Positions 1-9,396 of a stretch of DNA of 64,000 nucleotides are shown in pieces. Made by a program: the position numbers and the translations under genes. Origin of the DNA: Vampirovibrio chlorellavorus (GTDB taxonomy: Bacteria > Cyanobacteriota > Vampirovibrionia > Vampirovibrionales > Vampirovibrionaceae); assembly GCF_003149375.1 (NCBI RefSeq), contig NZ_QFWH01000006.1, positions 1 to 64,000 on the forward strand. The letters run 5' to 3'. The notes under the pieces were generated by a model, which saw only the letters and a list, made by a program, of their open reading frames with translations, did not search any database and was not told where the DNA came from. How positions within the stretch are numbered: position 1 is the first letter of the stretch; each line of letters opens with the position of its first letter.

Positions 1-232
1 GGGAATGGACCCGGCTATGCAGCAGCAGATGATGATGCAGCAAATGCAGCAGCCACAGGCCCCCATGGGAATGGACCCGGCTATGCAGCAGCAGATGATG
101 ATGCAGCAAATGCAGCAGCCGCAAGCCCCCATGGGAATGGACCCGGCTATGCAGCAGCAGATGATGATGCAGCAAATGCAGCAGCCACAGGCTCCTATGG
201 GAATGGATCCGGCTATGCAGCAGCAGGCAATG
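1..232 (+). repeat. 66-bp tandem repeat in coding DNA (Met/Gln-rich 22-residue unit)
   Basis: A 66-bp unit is repeated in frame about three and a half times at periods 5, 71, 137 and 203, with only a few silent changes between copies. Each encodes a 22-residue Met/Gln/Pro block beginning GMDPAMQQQMMMQQMQQP. The array is cut by the left edge of the window, so the copy number is a minimum. The near identity at DNA level suggests recent expansion by slippage or unequal recombination. Confidence 0.95.
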
Positions 233-751
233 CAACAACCCATGCAGCCCGCCGGTGGAAGCGAGTTCCAGACCATGCGCCCGGAGGAGCTGAACATGAT
301 CATTGCCGCTCCGCCGTCAGCCAACCAGAAGTTGGGAGCCATTCTGGAGTTTGCCGCCCGTCAGCAAGGCAACCGTGAGACCTACGAATTACTGAAGCGG
401 GAAGCCCTGGCGCCGACCAATGAACTGCCTCCGGGGCAGGCGCAGGAAGATGGCAACCTGATTCGTCAGGCGGCCCTGTTTGCCCTGGGTAACCTGAACC
501 GGGCCCAGAACAGCCAGGTGGAAACACGCGCCCTGCCGGGTTTGGAAGCCATTAACACCATTCTGAAAAATCCCAAGGAAAACCCGGCAGTGAAAGCCGC
601 GGCGGTGACCGCGCTGGGTTACATCGATCGTCCCAACGATCCGGTGATCAAGGGGCTGCTGAATCGGGCGGCTAAAGATCCCAATCAGGACGTTAAAAAT
701 GCCGTGCAACAGGTCCAATCCGGCTTGATGGGCGCAGCGGTGCAAGGGTAA
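5..751 (+). CDS. Met/Gln-repeat protein with C-terminal HEAT-like helices (5' partial)
   Basis: The reading frame is already open at the window edge inside a repeat, so the true start probably lies upstream. The first 80 or so residues are tandem Met/Gln/Pro repeats. From about residue 85 to 248 the sequence becomes a regular amphipathic helical region with HEAT-like spacing, for example the AAAVTALGYI stretch near residue 200. I do not recognise a named family. The helical part suggests a protein-protein interaction module and the repeat an extended or sticky tail. No catalytic motif is visible. A strong hairpin at about 811-845 ends the transcript. That the frame is coding is well supported; the function is unknown. 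Confidence 0.8.
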   Translation: MDPAMQQQMMMQQMQQPQAPMGMDPAMQQQMMMQQMQQPQAPMGMDPAMQQQMMMQQMQQPQAPMGMDPAMQQQAMQQPMQPAGGSEFQTMRPEELNMIIAAPPSANQKLGAILEFAARQQGNRETYELLKREALAPTNELPPGQAQEDGNLIRQAALFALGNLNRAQNSQVETRALPGLEAINTILKNPKENPAVKAAAVTALGYIDRPNDPVIKGLLNRAAKDPNQDVKNAVQQVQSGLMGAAVQG

Positions 752-809
752 TCCCACCAGCGTAGCGGTTGCTTCCGCTTTCACCGGGATCTGCTCAGTC
801 GAATAAACC

Positions 810-847
810 GACAAAGTCGAAAGTCTGGATGATTTTCGACTTTGTTG
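810..847 (+). terminator. Hairpin terminator after the repeat protein
   Basis: The arms ACAAAGTCGAAA (811-822) and TTTCGACTTTGT (834-845) form a 12-bp perfect stem with an 11-nt loop. It lies 60 bp after the stop codon at 751. The 3' arm ends in T-rich sequence but lacks a long T run. Confidence 0.7.
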
Positions 848-849
848 AC

Positions 850-878
850 TTGAAATGAACAGAATCAGGCTTTATGAT
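850..878 (+). promoter_or_regulatory. Sigma-70-type promoter upstream of the glycosidase gene
   Basis: TTGAAA at 850-855 and TATGAT at 873-878 are separated by 17 bp. Transcription would begin near 885 and leave a leader of roughly 275 nt before the TTG start at 1160. Inferred from consensus match only. Confidence 0.55.
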
Positions 879-947
879 AGAGAGTGAGAAGCACATCAGT
901 ATCCATTTTTTGGTTATATACGCCGGTTTGGTGATTCACCCGCTCAG

Positions 948-1035
948 AAACAATCGGAGGGGTGTATGACCCGGATTGTTGATATCAGGTGACAGTTGCT
1001 GCCGGTTTGACCGACTGCTGCGGGGTGTTTTTTAC
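948..1035 (+). promoter_or_regulatory. Possible leader region: 8-codon ORF with masked ribosome site
   Basis: Within the leader a strong Shine-Dalgarno sequence (GGAGGGG, about 956-962) precedes ATG at 966, which opens an 8-codon ORF ending at TGA. AACAATC before the site and GATTGTT after it can pair and would mask this ribosome site. A CGGT-TTG-ACCG hairpin and a run of six T near 1030 follow. The layout resembles an attenuator but matches no riboswitch I know. Speculative. The remainder of the leader to 1159 holds no supported gene. Confidence 0.25.
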
Positions 1036-1159
1036 CGAAGCATGCCCGCACTCAGGAACAGGACAATTTCGCGATCCGATATGCTGCTCCGCCATTCCGT
1101 TGTTTGCTCCAAGACGCCAATCACGCTGAACGCCTGCAATCTGGAGGACTGGACTCATT

Positions 1160-2689
1160 TTGAAGGCCCACTGTCTCAATCGACTGTTGCTCGGGAGCGC
1201 CCGCGTGCTTTTAGTGGCGGTTGTTCTGATGCCGCTGCTTTTTACCGGAGCGGGGGCTCAGCGTCCCTCGCCGGTCCCGGTGGTGGCAACGCTGCACAAA
1301 TTGCAGTTTCTGGAGTCTGGGACGCATACCCAGCTGGTTTTAACCCTGAGTCGATCGCCGGAAGCCCTGGTGGTTCAGGATGAACCGGGCAAGCCCATGA
1401 CCCTCAGCTTCAAGGCCGACTCTGCCCCGGGTGATTTTCCGCAAAACCGCACCTTTAATCAGCCCAACCTTAAAGGGGTATTTATTGAAAGCCGTAACGG
1501 GCGCATCCAGATTTTCGTCAAGCGTGTTCTCCCGGGCTCGGTTACGCTGACCCGGCAAAACGCCCGCTTGACTCTGAATATGCCTCATTTGTTGAGCCAA
1601 TCCGGCACTTCGGACAAGGCCAGCAAGCCCGATCAGGAACTGGCCCCGGGCATTCAGCACAGGCTATTGATGGAACGACTACCAGCCGGGCCGGTTCGCG
1701 TCAATGTGCTGGAAATTGACCCGCAAAACCCGTCTGTCACCATTACCCCGGCTCTGGCCTCTAACCGGATGGGGGCCAAGGCCAATGTGGCGGCCATGGT
1801 GGCAGGCAATCAGGCCGTTGCCGGAATCAATGGCTCCTTTTTCAAGCAGGATAAGGGGATTCCGCTGGGCATCCTGATCATCAATCAGGAACTCATTTCC
1901 GGGCCGATTTACGATCGGGTGGCCATGGGCATTACGCCCAATAACGAGATTGTCATGGACCGGGTCCGGCTGGGCGGCGAGGTTCTGTTGCCTGATCGCC
2001 GCCGGGTGGCTATCCACACCATTAACCAGCCTCGGGTGAAGAGCAATCAGACCGTCCTGTACACCACCCGTTGGGGCAAGCAGGCTCCGCCCGTTCCTCA
2101 GGATGGATTGCAGATCCTGATTCGTCAGGATAGGGTTGCCGCCGTCTCTCAAACCGAATCTCTTTCTATTCCTAAGGACGGAATGGTGCTTTCCGGGCCA
2201 GCCACCCCCGAAATGCTGGCGCTGGGCAGTATGAATCCTAATATACCGGTCAGCCTGAATGTGTACACGCTGCCCGATTGGTCAGGCATGAAGCACGCGG
2301 TGGGCGGTGGACCCTGGCTGGTCCGAAACGGGACCCCTTATGTAGACCTTCAGGCCCAGCACTTTACCAGCAGAAGTCTGGGAAGCCGGGAGCCTCGCAG
2401 TGCGGTTGGGGTGACCGCCCAGGGCAAACTGCTACTGGTGGCTGTGGATGGTCGACACAAAGATGTTTCCATCGGCATGACCCTGTACGAGATGGCTCAC
2501 CTGATGAAAAAACTGGGCGCTGTCAACGCCATGAACCTGGACGGGGGGAGTTCCACCCAGATGTCGGTTTACGGGCGGATGATCAACCGCCCTTCCGCCG
2601 GTTCCATCGGAGTCAGTAACGCCTTGATCATCAAAACCGCCCCCACGGATACGGCAAGCAACCCGTCAGCGCCCCTGCCGGTCAAATGA
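1160..2689 (+). CDS. Exported phosphodiester glycosidase (NAGPA family) with AMIN-like domain
   Basis: The C-terminal two thirds (about residues 200-495) match the phosphodiester glycosidase/NAGPA family, with the GINGSFFK motif near residue 220 and the signature NLDGGSSTQM near 455. Family members remove sugars linked through phosphodiesters, and bacterial homologues are often tied to exopolysaccharide or wall glycans. Residues 1-34 form a signal peptide ending at GAGA. Residues about 42-155 look like a divergent AMIN domain, a periplasmic module that binds peptidoglycan or envelope partners. The start is TTG at 1160, preceded by GGAGG at 1143-1147. The next two genes on the same strand also begin with AMIN-like domains, so a shared envelope role is likely. 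Family assignment is secure; the substrate is unknown. Confidence 0.88.
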   Translation: MKAHCLNRLLLGSARVLLVAVVLMPLLFTGAGAQRPSPVPVVATLHKLQFLESGTHTQLVLTLSRSPEALVVQDEPGKPMTLSFKADSAPGDFPQNRTFNQPNLKGVFIESRNGRIQIFVKRVLPGSVTLTRQNARLTLNMPHLLSQSGTSDKASKPDQELAPGIQHRLLMERLPAGPVRVNVLEIDPQNPSVTITPALASNRMGAKANVAAMVAGNQAVAGINGSFFKQDKGIPLGILIINQELISGPIYDRVAMGITPNNEIVMDRVRLGGEVLLPDRRRVAIHTINQPRVKSNQTVLYTTRWGKQAPPVPQDGLQILIRQDRVAAVSQTESLSIPKDGMVLSGPATPEMLALGSMNPNIPVSLNVYTLPDWSGMKHAVGGGPWLVRNGTPYVDLQAQHFTSRSLGSREPRSAVGVTAQGKLLLVAVDGRHKDVSIGMTLYEMAHLMKKLGAVNAMNLDGGSSTQMSVYGRMINRPSAGSIGVSNALIIKTAPTDTASNPSAPLPVK

Positions 2690-3011
2690 GAGGGCTGGCT
2701 CACACATCAGGGCGACGACCCTGTTGGGGTGGGCGGCTGTGTGGCCTGCTGCGAGATCATTCGATACGGATAAAAATGGTATACTAGATCAGGTTATAAA
2801 GCGGGAATACTGCGTCCTAACCAGATAAGGCCCCTTTCTGGCGCTGCCCGATCCGTCTGCGTCTGATGCCCGCTAACAGTCTCTCAGCCCGGCGTCGAAA
2901 AAGTGAAAAAACAGAAATCGAGGCTCGGGCAGTCAGGCTTAAAGGAACTCATTTACAGGCGCATCAACAGTCAGTCCGTATTTGGAACGGCATCAGCCGG
3001 GGCGTTATCAG
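2690..3011 (+). promoter_or_regulatory. Intergenic region with extended -10 promoter
   Basis: This 320-bp gap holds no supported gene. A CAGGG/CCCTG hairpin at 2708-2723 may end the upstream transcript. TGGTATACT at about 2777-2785 matches an extended -10 element. No convincing -35 box is seen. Confidence 0.35.
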
Positions 3012-5642
3012 ATGAATTTGAAGGATTTCACGAAGTTGAACAGCAGCATGGTGTCACTCTCCAGACAAATATCCCTGATTAGCCTCACCGGTTTGGCCCT
3101 GCTTTGTCTGGCCAGTCCGGTATGGGCCGTGGATGGCAGAATTCAGGATATTCGCTACGACGCGACCAGTCGGCATTTTCAAATCAATTCCGCCGGAAAT
3201 GTAAAAGCCACGGTCAACACCCTGAATATCGCCGGGCACAAGCGCATTATCATTGACATCGACAACGCGGAAATCGGGCAGGAGCTGCCCCGGGATGTGC
3301 AGCTGCTGCACACGCTGTCTCGGCAGTTGCCTGCCCTGAAAAATGTAACCGTCAATCAGTACGCCGGAAATGGTCGCCCCATTGTCCGTATTTTGTTTGA
3401 CATTGAAGGCGAGCCCGGCACCATTCGGCTGGTGCGTAATCAGGGGGCTCAAATTGAGCTGGAATTCAACGAGTCGGCCAACTGGACGGCGACGCGCAGC
3501 ACCTATGGTCCGCCCGTGACCTCCAGAAACCGACCGGAAGTCCCTCAGCCCGTTCAAAGCGAATATACGGATGTTGATTTGCGGCGCACCCTGGGCATTA
3601 TGAACCAGAAGTATGACCTGTTGGCCCAGGAAAACCAATATCTGAAGACCCGGCTTTCCTCTCTGGAACAAAATAGCGGCGCTCAGCAAAGCCAGCAACA
3701 AAGCAATCGGGAAGAGCAGATTCGCTTAAAGGGCGAACTGGATAGGCTCAAGGCGGAAAATGGCAATCTGCAGACCCGTTTGACCTCCCTTGCCGTGGAA
3801 AAACAGCGCCCTGATCCGGCTCTGTATGCCAAAGACTCTGAAATTAACCGGCTAAAAACCGAAAATCAGGCACTGAACAGTCGATTGACCGCGGCCCTGA
3901 GCGCCAGCAACGAGTCTGGTCTGTCGGCCATGAAACAGAGTCTGGCGGAACTCAACCGGCGGTATGAGTTGCTGGCTACTGAAAATCAGGGGCTAAAAAG
4001 CAAGTTAAGCGCTCAAAGTAGCCAAACCAGCAGCGCCCAGACCTACAAGGCGGAAGTCGAGCGCCTGAGCCAAAGCTATCAGTCTTTACTGACCGAGAAT
4101 AACCGCTTGAAGTCTGAACTGGGTCAAAGCAAAGCCGCGGCGGCCAAGGTGCCCGCCAGCAGGGACGCCGATCTGGCGGCTCTGAGGAGCCAGCTGGTCA
4201 CCGCTCAGGCCTCATTGGGAGAGTCGATTCAGACCATTAACCAGCAGAACAAGGAAATCGCGTTTTTAAAGAATCAGGTGAATCAGGTGAAAAGCGGGCT
4301 AAACGCCTCCTCCAAAGAGCAAATCGCCACGCTGCAAGCAGAAATTGAAACCTTGCGCAAGAACGCGGCTGCCACTAAAGTCAGTAGCGCCGACAAGCAG
4401 GTCATTGAACAGCTCAGGCAGGACAAGCTGTCCATTCAGAGCGAATTGGAGGCTCTGCGCAAGAGCGCCTCTGCCAGCAAGGACAGCGGTGCTGATAAAC
4501 AGCGGATTGCCCAATTAACGCAAGACAAACAGGCCCTGCAAAACGAGCTGGAGGCTGTGCGCAAGACTGCCCCTGCCAGTAAGGGCAAAAATGCCGACAA
4601 GGAACTGATTGCCCAGTTAACGCAAGACAAACAAGCCTTGCAAAGTGAACTGGGACGCCTGCGGGCAAGCCAGAGTCAGGCCGCGGATGAACAGGAGGCT
4701 GCCGTTCAGTTGCAATCGAAAGTGGCCAGCTTGCAAGCGGACTTATCCAACCTGAAAGCCCAGTACGAAAAAGCCAGTCAGGAGGCCTTGCAAGCCAAGC
4801 AGGCCCTGAAGGCGGCCAGCAACAAAACAGCGACAGCGACTGGCGCCACCCAGGCTACCGCAAGCCCGACCCAGCAGAAGCAAATCCAGAGCCTGAACCA
4901 GCAAGTGGCCAGCCTGAAACAGGAAAACAGCAGTTTGCGGGAGAGCCTGAGTAATGCCAGCGCCAGCAACCGCAAGTCTGGCTCCACCAACGCCGAAGCG
5001 GAACAGAATTATCAGTCCGGAAAGACGGCCTTGGGCGAAAAAAAGATGAGCGTGGCCCTGGATAGCCTGAAGAAGTCCACCCTTCTGGATCAGGACAACA
5101 GCAAATACGTGGTGGATTACAGCATAGCCCTGGCCGAAGATCGTCAGTTTGCCGAGGCCATCGATGTGCTTCGCCGCTATATCCAGCGCAATCCTGGGGA
5201 TCGAGAGGCCTATAACCAGCTGGGCAAAATATACCTGCTGAACGATCAGCCGGATGCCGCCAATCAAGCGTTTACCCGGGCCATTCCGGTCAGCGTGCTG
5301 AACAACTACGCCACTTCGCTCAAAAAGCTGGGCAATACCGCCGAGGCGGAGTCCATTTTCAAGCTGGCCCTGAGCATCAACCCCAAGGATAGCGAAATTC
5401 TGTTTAACCTGGGGAACCTGTACAATGCGGAAAACAAGCTGGAAGAGGCCCGCAACAAGTATCTGGAAGCCATTCAGATTCGGCCCGGCTTTGCGGAGGC
5501 CCACTATAACCTGGGCCTGATTTTTTCCAAGCTGGGGGATAACCCCAAAGCTGTTCAGCATCTGGAGAAGTACCTGCAACTGTCCCCCAACGCCCGCAAT
5601 GCGGAGACCATTCGGGCTTATATGCAGAAGTTGAAAGCCTAA
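3012..5642 (+). CDS. Exported AMIN-coiled coil-TPR protein
   Basis: This long envelope protein has three parts. Hydrophobic residues near 15-35 form a signal peptide ending in ASPVWA. Residues about 40-155 have an AMIN-like beta-rich pattern. From about 190 to 690 there is an extended coiled coil with repeated Leu/Lys/Glu/Asn heptads, including near-duplicate blocks around LTQDKQALQ. The last 185 residues are tetratricopeptide repeats such as NLGNLYNAENKLEEARNKY. ATG 3012 is preferred over the in-frame TTG at 2982, which has no ribosome site; ATG 3048 is also possible. The AMIN-rod-TPR architecture suggests a periplasmic scaffold that links wall or outer membrane to partner proteins. It lies 30 bp upstream of a similar AMIN-TPR gene and is probably cotranscribed with it. 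Confidence 0.8.
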   Translation: MNLKDFTKLNSSMVSLSRQISLISLTGLALLCLASPVWAVDGRIQDIRYDATSRHFQINSAGNVKATVNTLNIAGHKRIIIDIDNAEIGQELPRDVQLLHTLSRQLPALKNVTVNQYAGNGRPIVRILFDIEGEPGTIRLVRNQGAQIELEFNESANWTATRSTYGPPVTSRNRPEVPQPVQSEYTDVDLRRTLGIMNQKYDLLAQENQYLKTRLSSLEQNSGAQQSQQQSNREEQIRLKGELDRLKAENGNLQTRLTSLAVEKQRPDPALYAKDSEINRLKTENQALNSRLTAALSASNESGLSAMKQSLAELNRRYELLATENQGLKSKLSAQSSQTSSAQTYKAEVERLSQSYQSLLTENNRLKSELGQSKAAAAKVPASRDADLAALRSQLVTAQASLGESIQTINQQNKEIAFLKNQVNQVKSGLNASSKEQIATLQAEIETLRKNAAATKVSSADKQVIEQLRQDKLSIQSELEALRKSASASKDSGADKQRIAQLTQDKQALQNELEAVRKTAPASKGKNADKELIAQLTQDKQALQSELGRLRASQSQAADEQEAAVQLQSKVASLQADLSNLKAQYEKASQEALQAKQALKAASNKTATATGATQATASPTQQKQIQSLNQQVASLKQENSSLRESLSNASASNRKSGSTNAEAEQNYQSGKTALGEKKMSVALDSLKKSTLLDQDNSKYVVDYSIALAEDRQFAEAIDVLRRYIQRNPGDREAYNQLGKIYLLNDQPDAANQAFTRAIPVSVLNNYATSLKKLGNTAEAESIFKLALSINPKDSEILFNLGNLYNAENKLEEARNKYLEAIQIRPGFAEAHYNLGLIFSKLGDNPKAVQHLEKYLQLSPNARNAETIRAYMQKLKA

Positions 5643-5671
5643 TCGGTGAGAGGCTAACCTGAGGACTCTTT

Positions 5672-7831
5672 GTGCTGGGTGAGTGGAGGAGACAACCCCT
5701 TAAAATTTCAGCGCTCTGCTTGCTGTCCGGTTTCGGCTGGGCCTTTGTGGCTGCGGTTTGGGCGGATCTTACCAGTCAAGTTACCGATATTCAGCTAACG
5801 CCCAGCGGCAACCTGACGTTTACGGTGAACGGGACGGGCTTTGATCCTCAGTTGCTGGTGCGTCCGGTGCCTCAGGGGCGTTACCAGATTACCATCGCCT
5901 CTCGGGAGGCCCGATTGAATGGCCCTCGGGAACGTTTACTGGCCGAGCAGATTCAAGCCCGCATTCCCGCCATTGAGTCCATCCTGCTTTCCGGCGATGA
6001 AACGGGGTTTCAGTTGAATTTGACCAGTTGGCAAAAACTGCAGCCTCAAATTCTCAGCAATTCGCCCGGGCAGATTGTGGTGACGCTGGTGGGAAATCAT
6101 CAGCGCCCCCCGCACAGTCCGCTGGGGCCTGCCCCGCAGAGTCAGCCACAGTCGGTTCCCTCGGCAGTCAAGTCCCCTGCCCGGCCACAGGCGGCGGTAA
6201 AGCCATCAGGATCCGTCCGCACCCCGACCAAACCTCAGTCCGCTAAAACCACCCCGCCTCAGTCCAGTGCGGAAGGGGCCGTGGGAAAGTCCGCCCCTGC
6301 GCCAGAGTCTGGGAAAAAGGAAAGTCAGCGGGCCCTGCCTGTAAAAGCGGCCACCGGGTTGAAGGAGGTTCCTCCCACCACTGCAGCTTCCGTTGTTGCG
6401 ACTCCATTCTCGGCTACTTTTGCTTCTGCCACGGCGACCCCATCCTCCGCTGCACCGGTCTCTCCCGTCTCTGCCAGCGTGAAAAAGGCTGATCCGGGCA
6501 AGCGCCAGCCGGTAGTGGCGGTCGCTCCATCCCCGGTTAAGGTGGAGTCAGTTATCAAGCGGGCCTCTGCGCCCCTTCGCGTGGCCTCCATTGCCCCTAA
6601 AGCCCTTGAAACGGACTGGCTGCCCCGTCAGCGGCCATCCGCGCGATCTCGGCTGTCTGACAACGCACCTTCGCAACATCCGCTGGAAGCCTTGAATTTC
6701 CTCAGTCAGGGGGAACCGGCCAAACCCACAGCCCCGGGTACCCCTTTAACCCCGGCAAACCCCTCCACCCAGCCCCAGTCTTCTGATACCTCCGACAGGC
6801 CGGAGCCCGTTCCCTTGCGCTTACAGAAAACCCCGGCGGGTTATGACCTCCCCATAACCCTTTCGGGGCAAGCCGATGCGGTCAGTCAGAGCGTCTATTC
6901 CCTGCATCCCCTGAATGAGTACAGCGTCTTTCAGGAACCCACCCTGCAACGCGCGGCGGACGATGTGCGAAACGGGCGACTGGACAATGCCGAAATTACC
7001 TTGCAAGGCTTTTTGGCCCGGGAGCCGAATCACTCGCAGGCCAATTATTTGCTGGCTCTGATTTATCTGTCGCCTGCCAGTTCAGTGTCCGCCCCTACGG
7101 TGAGTCCCGGTGCGGCTGACAGCAGTCGCCAGCAGCAGGCCCGCCGTTTACTGGAAACCCTTCAGGCCCGACAGCCCCATGGGCTGGTTTACCAGCAATT
7201 GATCGGGTTGGCCCTGACCCAAAATCAGCCTGAGACTGCCTCGGGCCTTCTCAAGGAGGCTCTGCGGCAGTTCCCGGACAATGCCTGGCTGTGGTATCAG
7301 CAAGGACGGGTTCTGGAAGAGGGCAAACAGTGGGAGGCGGCAAAATCGGCTTATACGCAGGCATTGGCGCTGGATGACAATCATCCGGAATACCTCTATC
7401 GGCTGGCCCTGATGCACTTGCAGCAGGAAAATCGGGCGGCCTGTGCCCAAACGTTGAACCGGGCGCTGGCCATCGCTCCGGACGATGCCCGCTTTCTGAA
7501 GTTGATGGGCTACCTGAGCGAGAAGCAGGCTGCCCCCTCGGCGGCGGCCCATTATTATCAAGCGGCCCTGCAAACGGATGTCATGCTGTACTACGGGCGT
7601 CTGCTGCAGCATCAAAAACGAACCGCCGAAGCCCTGTCTTTTTACCGGGCCGTTGAGAGTGTGGCGGAGAATGATCCGGACCTGTTACTGAGCCTGGGCA
7701 CCCTGTACACCGAGGCCAATGCGCCCCAGCGCGCCCAAACTGTCCTGAAGCGATTGATCCAACTGGTGCCCGACCCCAGGGACCCCCGGCAAGGTCAGGC
7801 CAAAGCCATGCTGCGGCAAGCCAGAAACTAG
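5672..7831 (+). CDS. Exported AMIN-like/TPR protein with Pro/Ala/Ser linker
   Basis: A 719-residue protein starting at GTG 5672 with GAGGA six bases upstream. A hydrophobic segment at about residues 12-32 is a signal peptide or anchor. Residues about 35-145 are beta-rich and AMIN-like (the IPAIESILLSG region fits AMIN strands). Residues about 150-420 are a low-complexity Pro/Ala/Ser/Lys linker, presumably spanning the periplasm. Residues about 430-719 are TPR units. It follows the AMIN-coiled coil-TPR gene by 29 bp in the same direction and repeats its overall logic with a disordered linker in place of a coiled coil. No enzymatic motif is seen. A role as an envelope adaptor is inference. Confidence 0.78.
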   Translation: MLGEWRRQPLKISALCLLSGFGWAFVAAVWADLTSQVTDIQLTPSGNLTFTVNGTGFDPQLLVRPVPQGRYQITIASREARLNGPRERLLAEQIQARIPAIESILLSGDETGFQLNLTSWQKLQPQILSNSPGQIVVTLVGNHQRPPHSPLGPAPQSQPQSVPSAVKSPARPQAAVKPSGSVRTPTKPQSAKTTPPQSSAEGAVGKSAPAPESGKKESQRALPVKAATGLKEVPPTTAASVVATPFSATFASATATPSSAAPVSPVSASVKKADPGKRQPVVAVAPSPVKVESVIKRASAPLRVASIAPKALETDWLPRQRPSARSRLSDNAPSQHPLEALNFLSQGEPAKPTAPGTPLTPANPSTQPQSSDTSDRPEPVPLRLQKTPAGYDLPITLSGQADAVSQSVYSLHPLNEYSVFQEPTLQRAADDVRNGRLDNAEITLQGFLAREPNHSQANYLLALIYLSPASSVSAPTVSPGAADSSRQQQARRLLETLQARQPHGLVYQQLIGLALTQNQPETASGLLKEALRQFPDNAWLWYQQGRVLEEGKQWEAAKSAYTQALALDDNHPEYLYRLALMHLQQENRAACAQTLNRALAIAPDDARFLKLMGYLSEKQAAPSAAAHYYQAALQTDVMLYYGRLLQHQKRTAEALSFYRAVESVAENDPDLLLSLGTLYTEANAPQRAQTVLKRLIQLVPDPRDPRQGQAKAMLRQARN

Positions 7832-7872
7832 CCCACGCTCAGGGGGGGGGCTCTGTACTTTTCCCGCACGCA

Positions 7873-9153
7873 TCAGGTTCCCACAACCTCATCATCCACA
7901 TACCGGGCCAATTGGTGGTAATCTTTCTCTCCCAGTCGGTGGTGGGTATCGTTCCACAACGTCAGTTTTTTCTGACCCGAATCGTTGTAAAACGCCCGGG
8001 CGCCTTGTGAGCCCACAGTTTCAAACATCTCTTCAACCTGCTGCACGGGGATGTACTTGTCATTGCGACCCCGCACAAAGTGAACCGGGGTTTTGGTGAG
8101 CTGCCTCAAGGGGGTGGCCCCATCCATATCCACCCGAATGCGTTTTTCATTCAGCAGCCAGCCCAGCTTCAGGCGATCCCGAATGTGGACAAATACCTGT
8201 TTGAAAGAAGGCAGTGGGTTGACCAGAACCAGTGCTTTCAAGGGATTTTCATCCAGATGTTCCAGAACGCGGGTCGTGTAAGCGCCCACCATACTGCCCA
8301 GTGAATTGCCCACGTGAATTTGCCGGGAAAGAGGAATTTCCAGCCCGCGACTGCTTTGGGCGTACAAACTCACCGCCACACCGGATTTGTTCAGGGCGTC
8401 CGGGGTGGCGATACCCCCACTGCGGCCAAAACCGGGATAGTCGTAGAGCAACAGGCCCAGTTTTTTTTGCCGAAAGACCTGCATGACATCCTCCAGGTGC
8501 ATCATGTTACTGCCCCGACCGTGGTGGAGAACGACAGTGGGCCGCCCGGGAGGGGCCGGGATGTGCCAGGCGTGAATTTTCAACGTGTCCAGGGTGGCAT
8601 CCAGTTTTACCCCGGCTTTGGCCAGGCTTGCCCGGTTTTCCTCCAGAACCTGTCTCATGTTGATGAATCGTTCCTGAACCAACGCCCGCAGGGAGGTGTC
8701 TTTCAGGTACATTAAATCCGGCTTTTCCTTGGGTCCGGTTAAAAAGCGGTGCGCTGACATTTTCTCAATGCGGGTGGATAAGGCTTTGGGCAGGGGGACA
8801 AAAATCAACGACCACAAACACAGGCCCCCCAGCATTTTCATCCAGTCCACGGCGTACCGCAGGGAGAGCAAGCCGTCGATGGACGCCTTTCGCAGCCATT
8901 GGGGCAGTTTTTGCCCGCAACCGGGTGAGACGTTTTGGGTTTGGTCCGAGGAATGGTGAACGCCGCCCTGAACGATGCCCGCCGTGGAGGGCCGTCCAGC
9001 GGTCGCCGCCGGATGGGCTGTGGAGGCGTTTGCAGCCGTGCGCTGATGAGCGGCTGTGGGGGTATCCACAGCAGCCCGCTGATGAGAACGATTCCGGGTT
9101 CCAGCCTGCGGTGATGAGACAGTAGGGACGGACAATTGACTCACGATGAACAC
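7873..9153 (-). CDS. Alpha/beta hydrolase with long N-terminal extension
   Basis: A serine hydrolase of the alpha/beta fold. The oxyanion segment HHGRGSN lies near residue 208, the nucleophile elbow GNSLGS near 280, an acid candidate in GRNDKYIP near 375 and the catalytic His in NDTHHRLG near 408. The first 90 residues are low-complexity Ala/Thr/His/Ser sequence. A hydrophobic stretch at about 105-125 probably anchors the protein in the inner membrane with the hydrolase domain on one face. Homologues of this layout are often called lysophospholipase-like or BAAT/YqiA-like, but the substrate cannot be inferred. GTG at 9153 is used; a start nearer the anchor is possible. It converges with the AMIN-TPR gene and stands alone. 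Confidence 0.8.
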   Translation of the reverse strand: MFIVSQLSVPTVSSPQAGTRNRSHQRAAVDTPTAAHQRTAANASTAHPAATAGRPSTAGIVQGGVHHSSDQTQNVSPGCGQKLPQWLRKASIDGLLSLRYAVDWMKMLGGLCLWSLIFVPLPKALSTRIEKMSAHRFLTGPKEKPDLMYLKDTSLRALVQERFINMRQVLEENRASLAKAGVKLDATLDTLKIHAWHIPAPPGRPTVVLHHGRGSNMMHLEDVMQVFRQKKLGLLLYDYPGFGRSGGIATPDALNKSGVAVSLYAQSSRGLEIPLSRQIHVGNSLGSMVGAYTTRVLEHLDENPLKALVLVNPLPSFKQVFVHIRDRLKLGWLLNEKRIRVDMDGATPLRQLTKTPVHFVRGRNDKYIPVQQVEEMFETVGSQGARAFYNDSGQKKLTLWNDTHHRLGEKDYHQLARYVDDEVVGT

Positions 9154-9396
9154 TCAACGATTCAGCCTGTGATGGGGGTAATTACATGAACGCCAAACAT
9201 GATTTTTAATGCCCGCCCGGGCCGCCTGATTCGGGTGATCCCAGCGATGACAGACTTTTCTGTTCACTTTGGGCGGCCAATTGCTTATAGTGGGTGTACG
9301 CTGTTGCGGCGTGAGCTTGATTGTTCCGCGCCTCAGGCCCAGCTCTTCAATAGGCAGTCACTTGTTAATCTTTAGTCAGGGGCATTGTCCGGCGCC

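Noticed and set aside
976-1383. 135-codon plus-strand frame
   Set aside because: Overlaps the start of the glycosidase gene in another frame, has no domain and no ribosome site.
4743-5579. 278-codon minus-strand frame
   Set aside because: Antisense shadow of the TPR/coiled-coil gene; composition reflects the complement of Lys/Glu/Gln codons.
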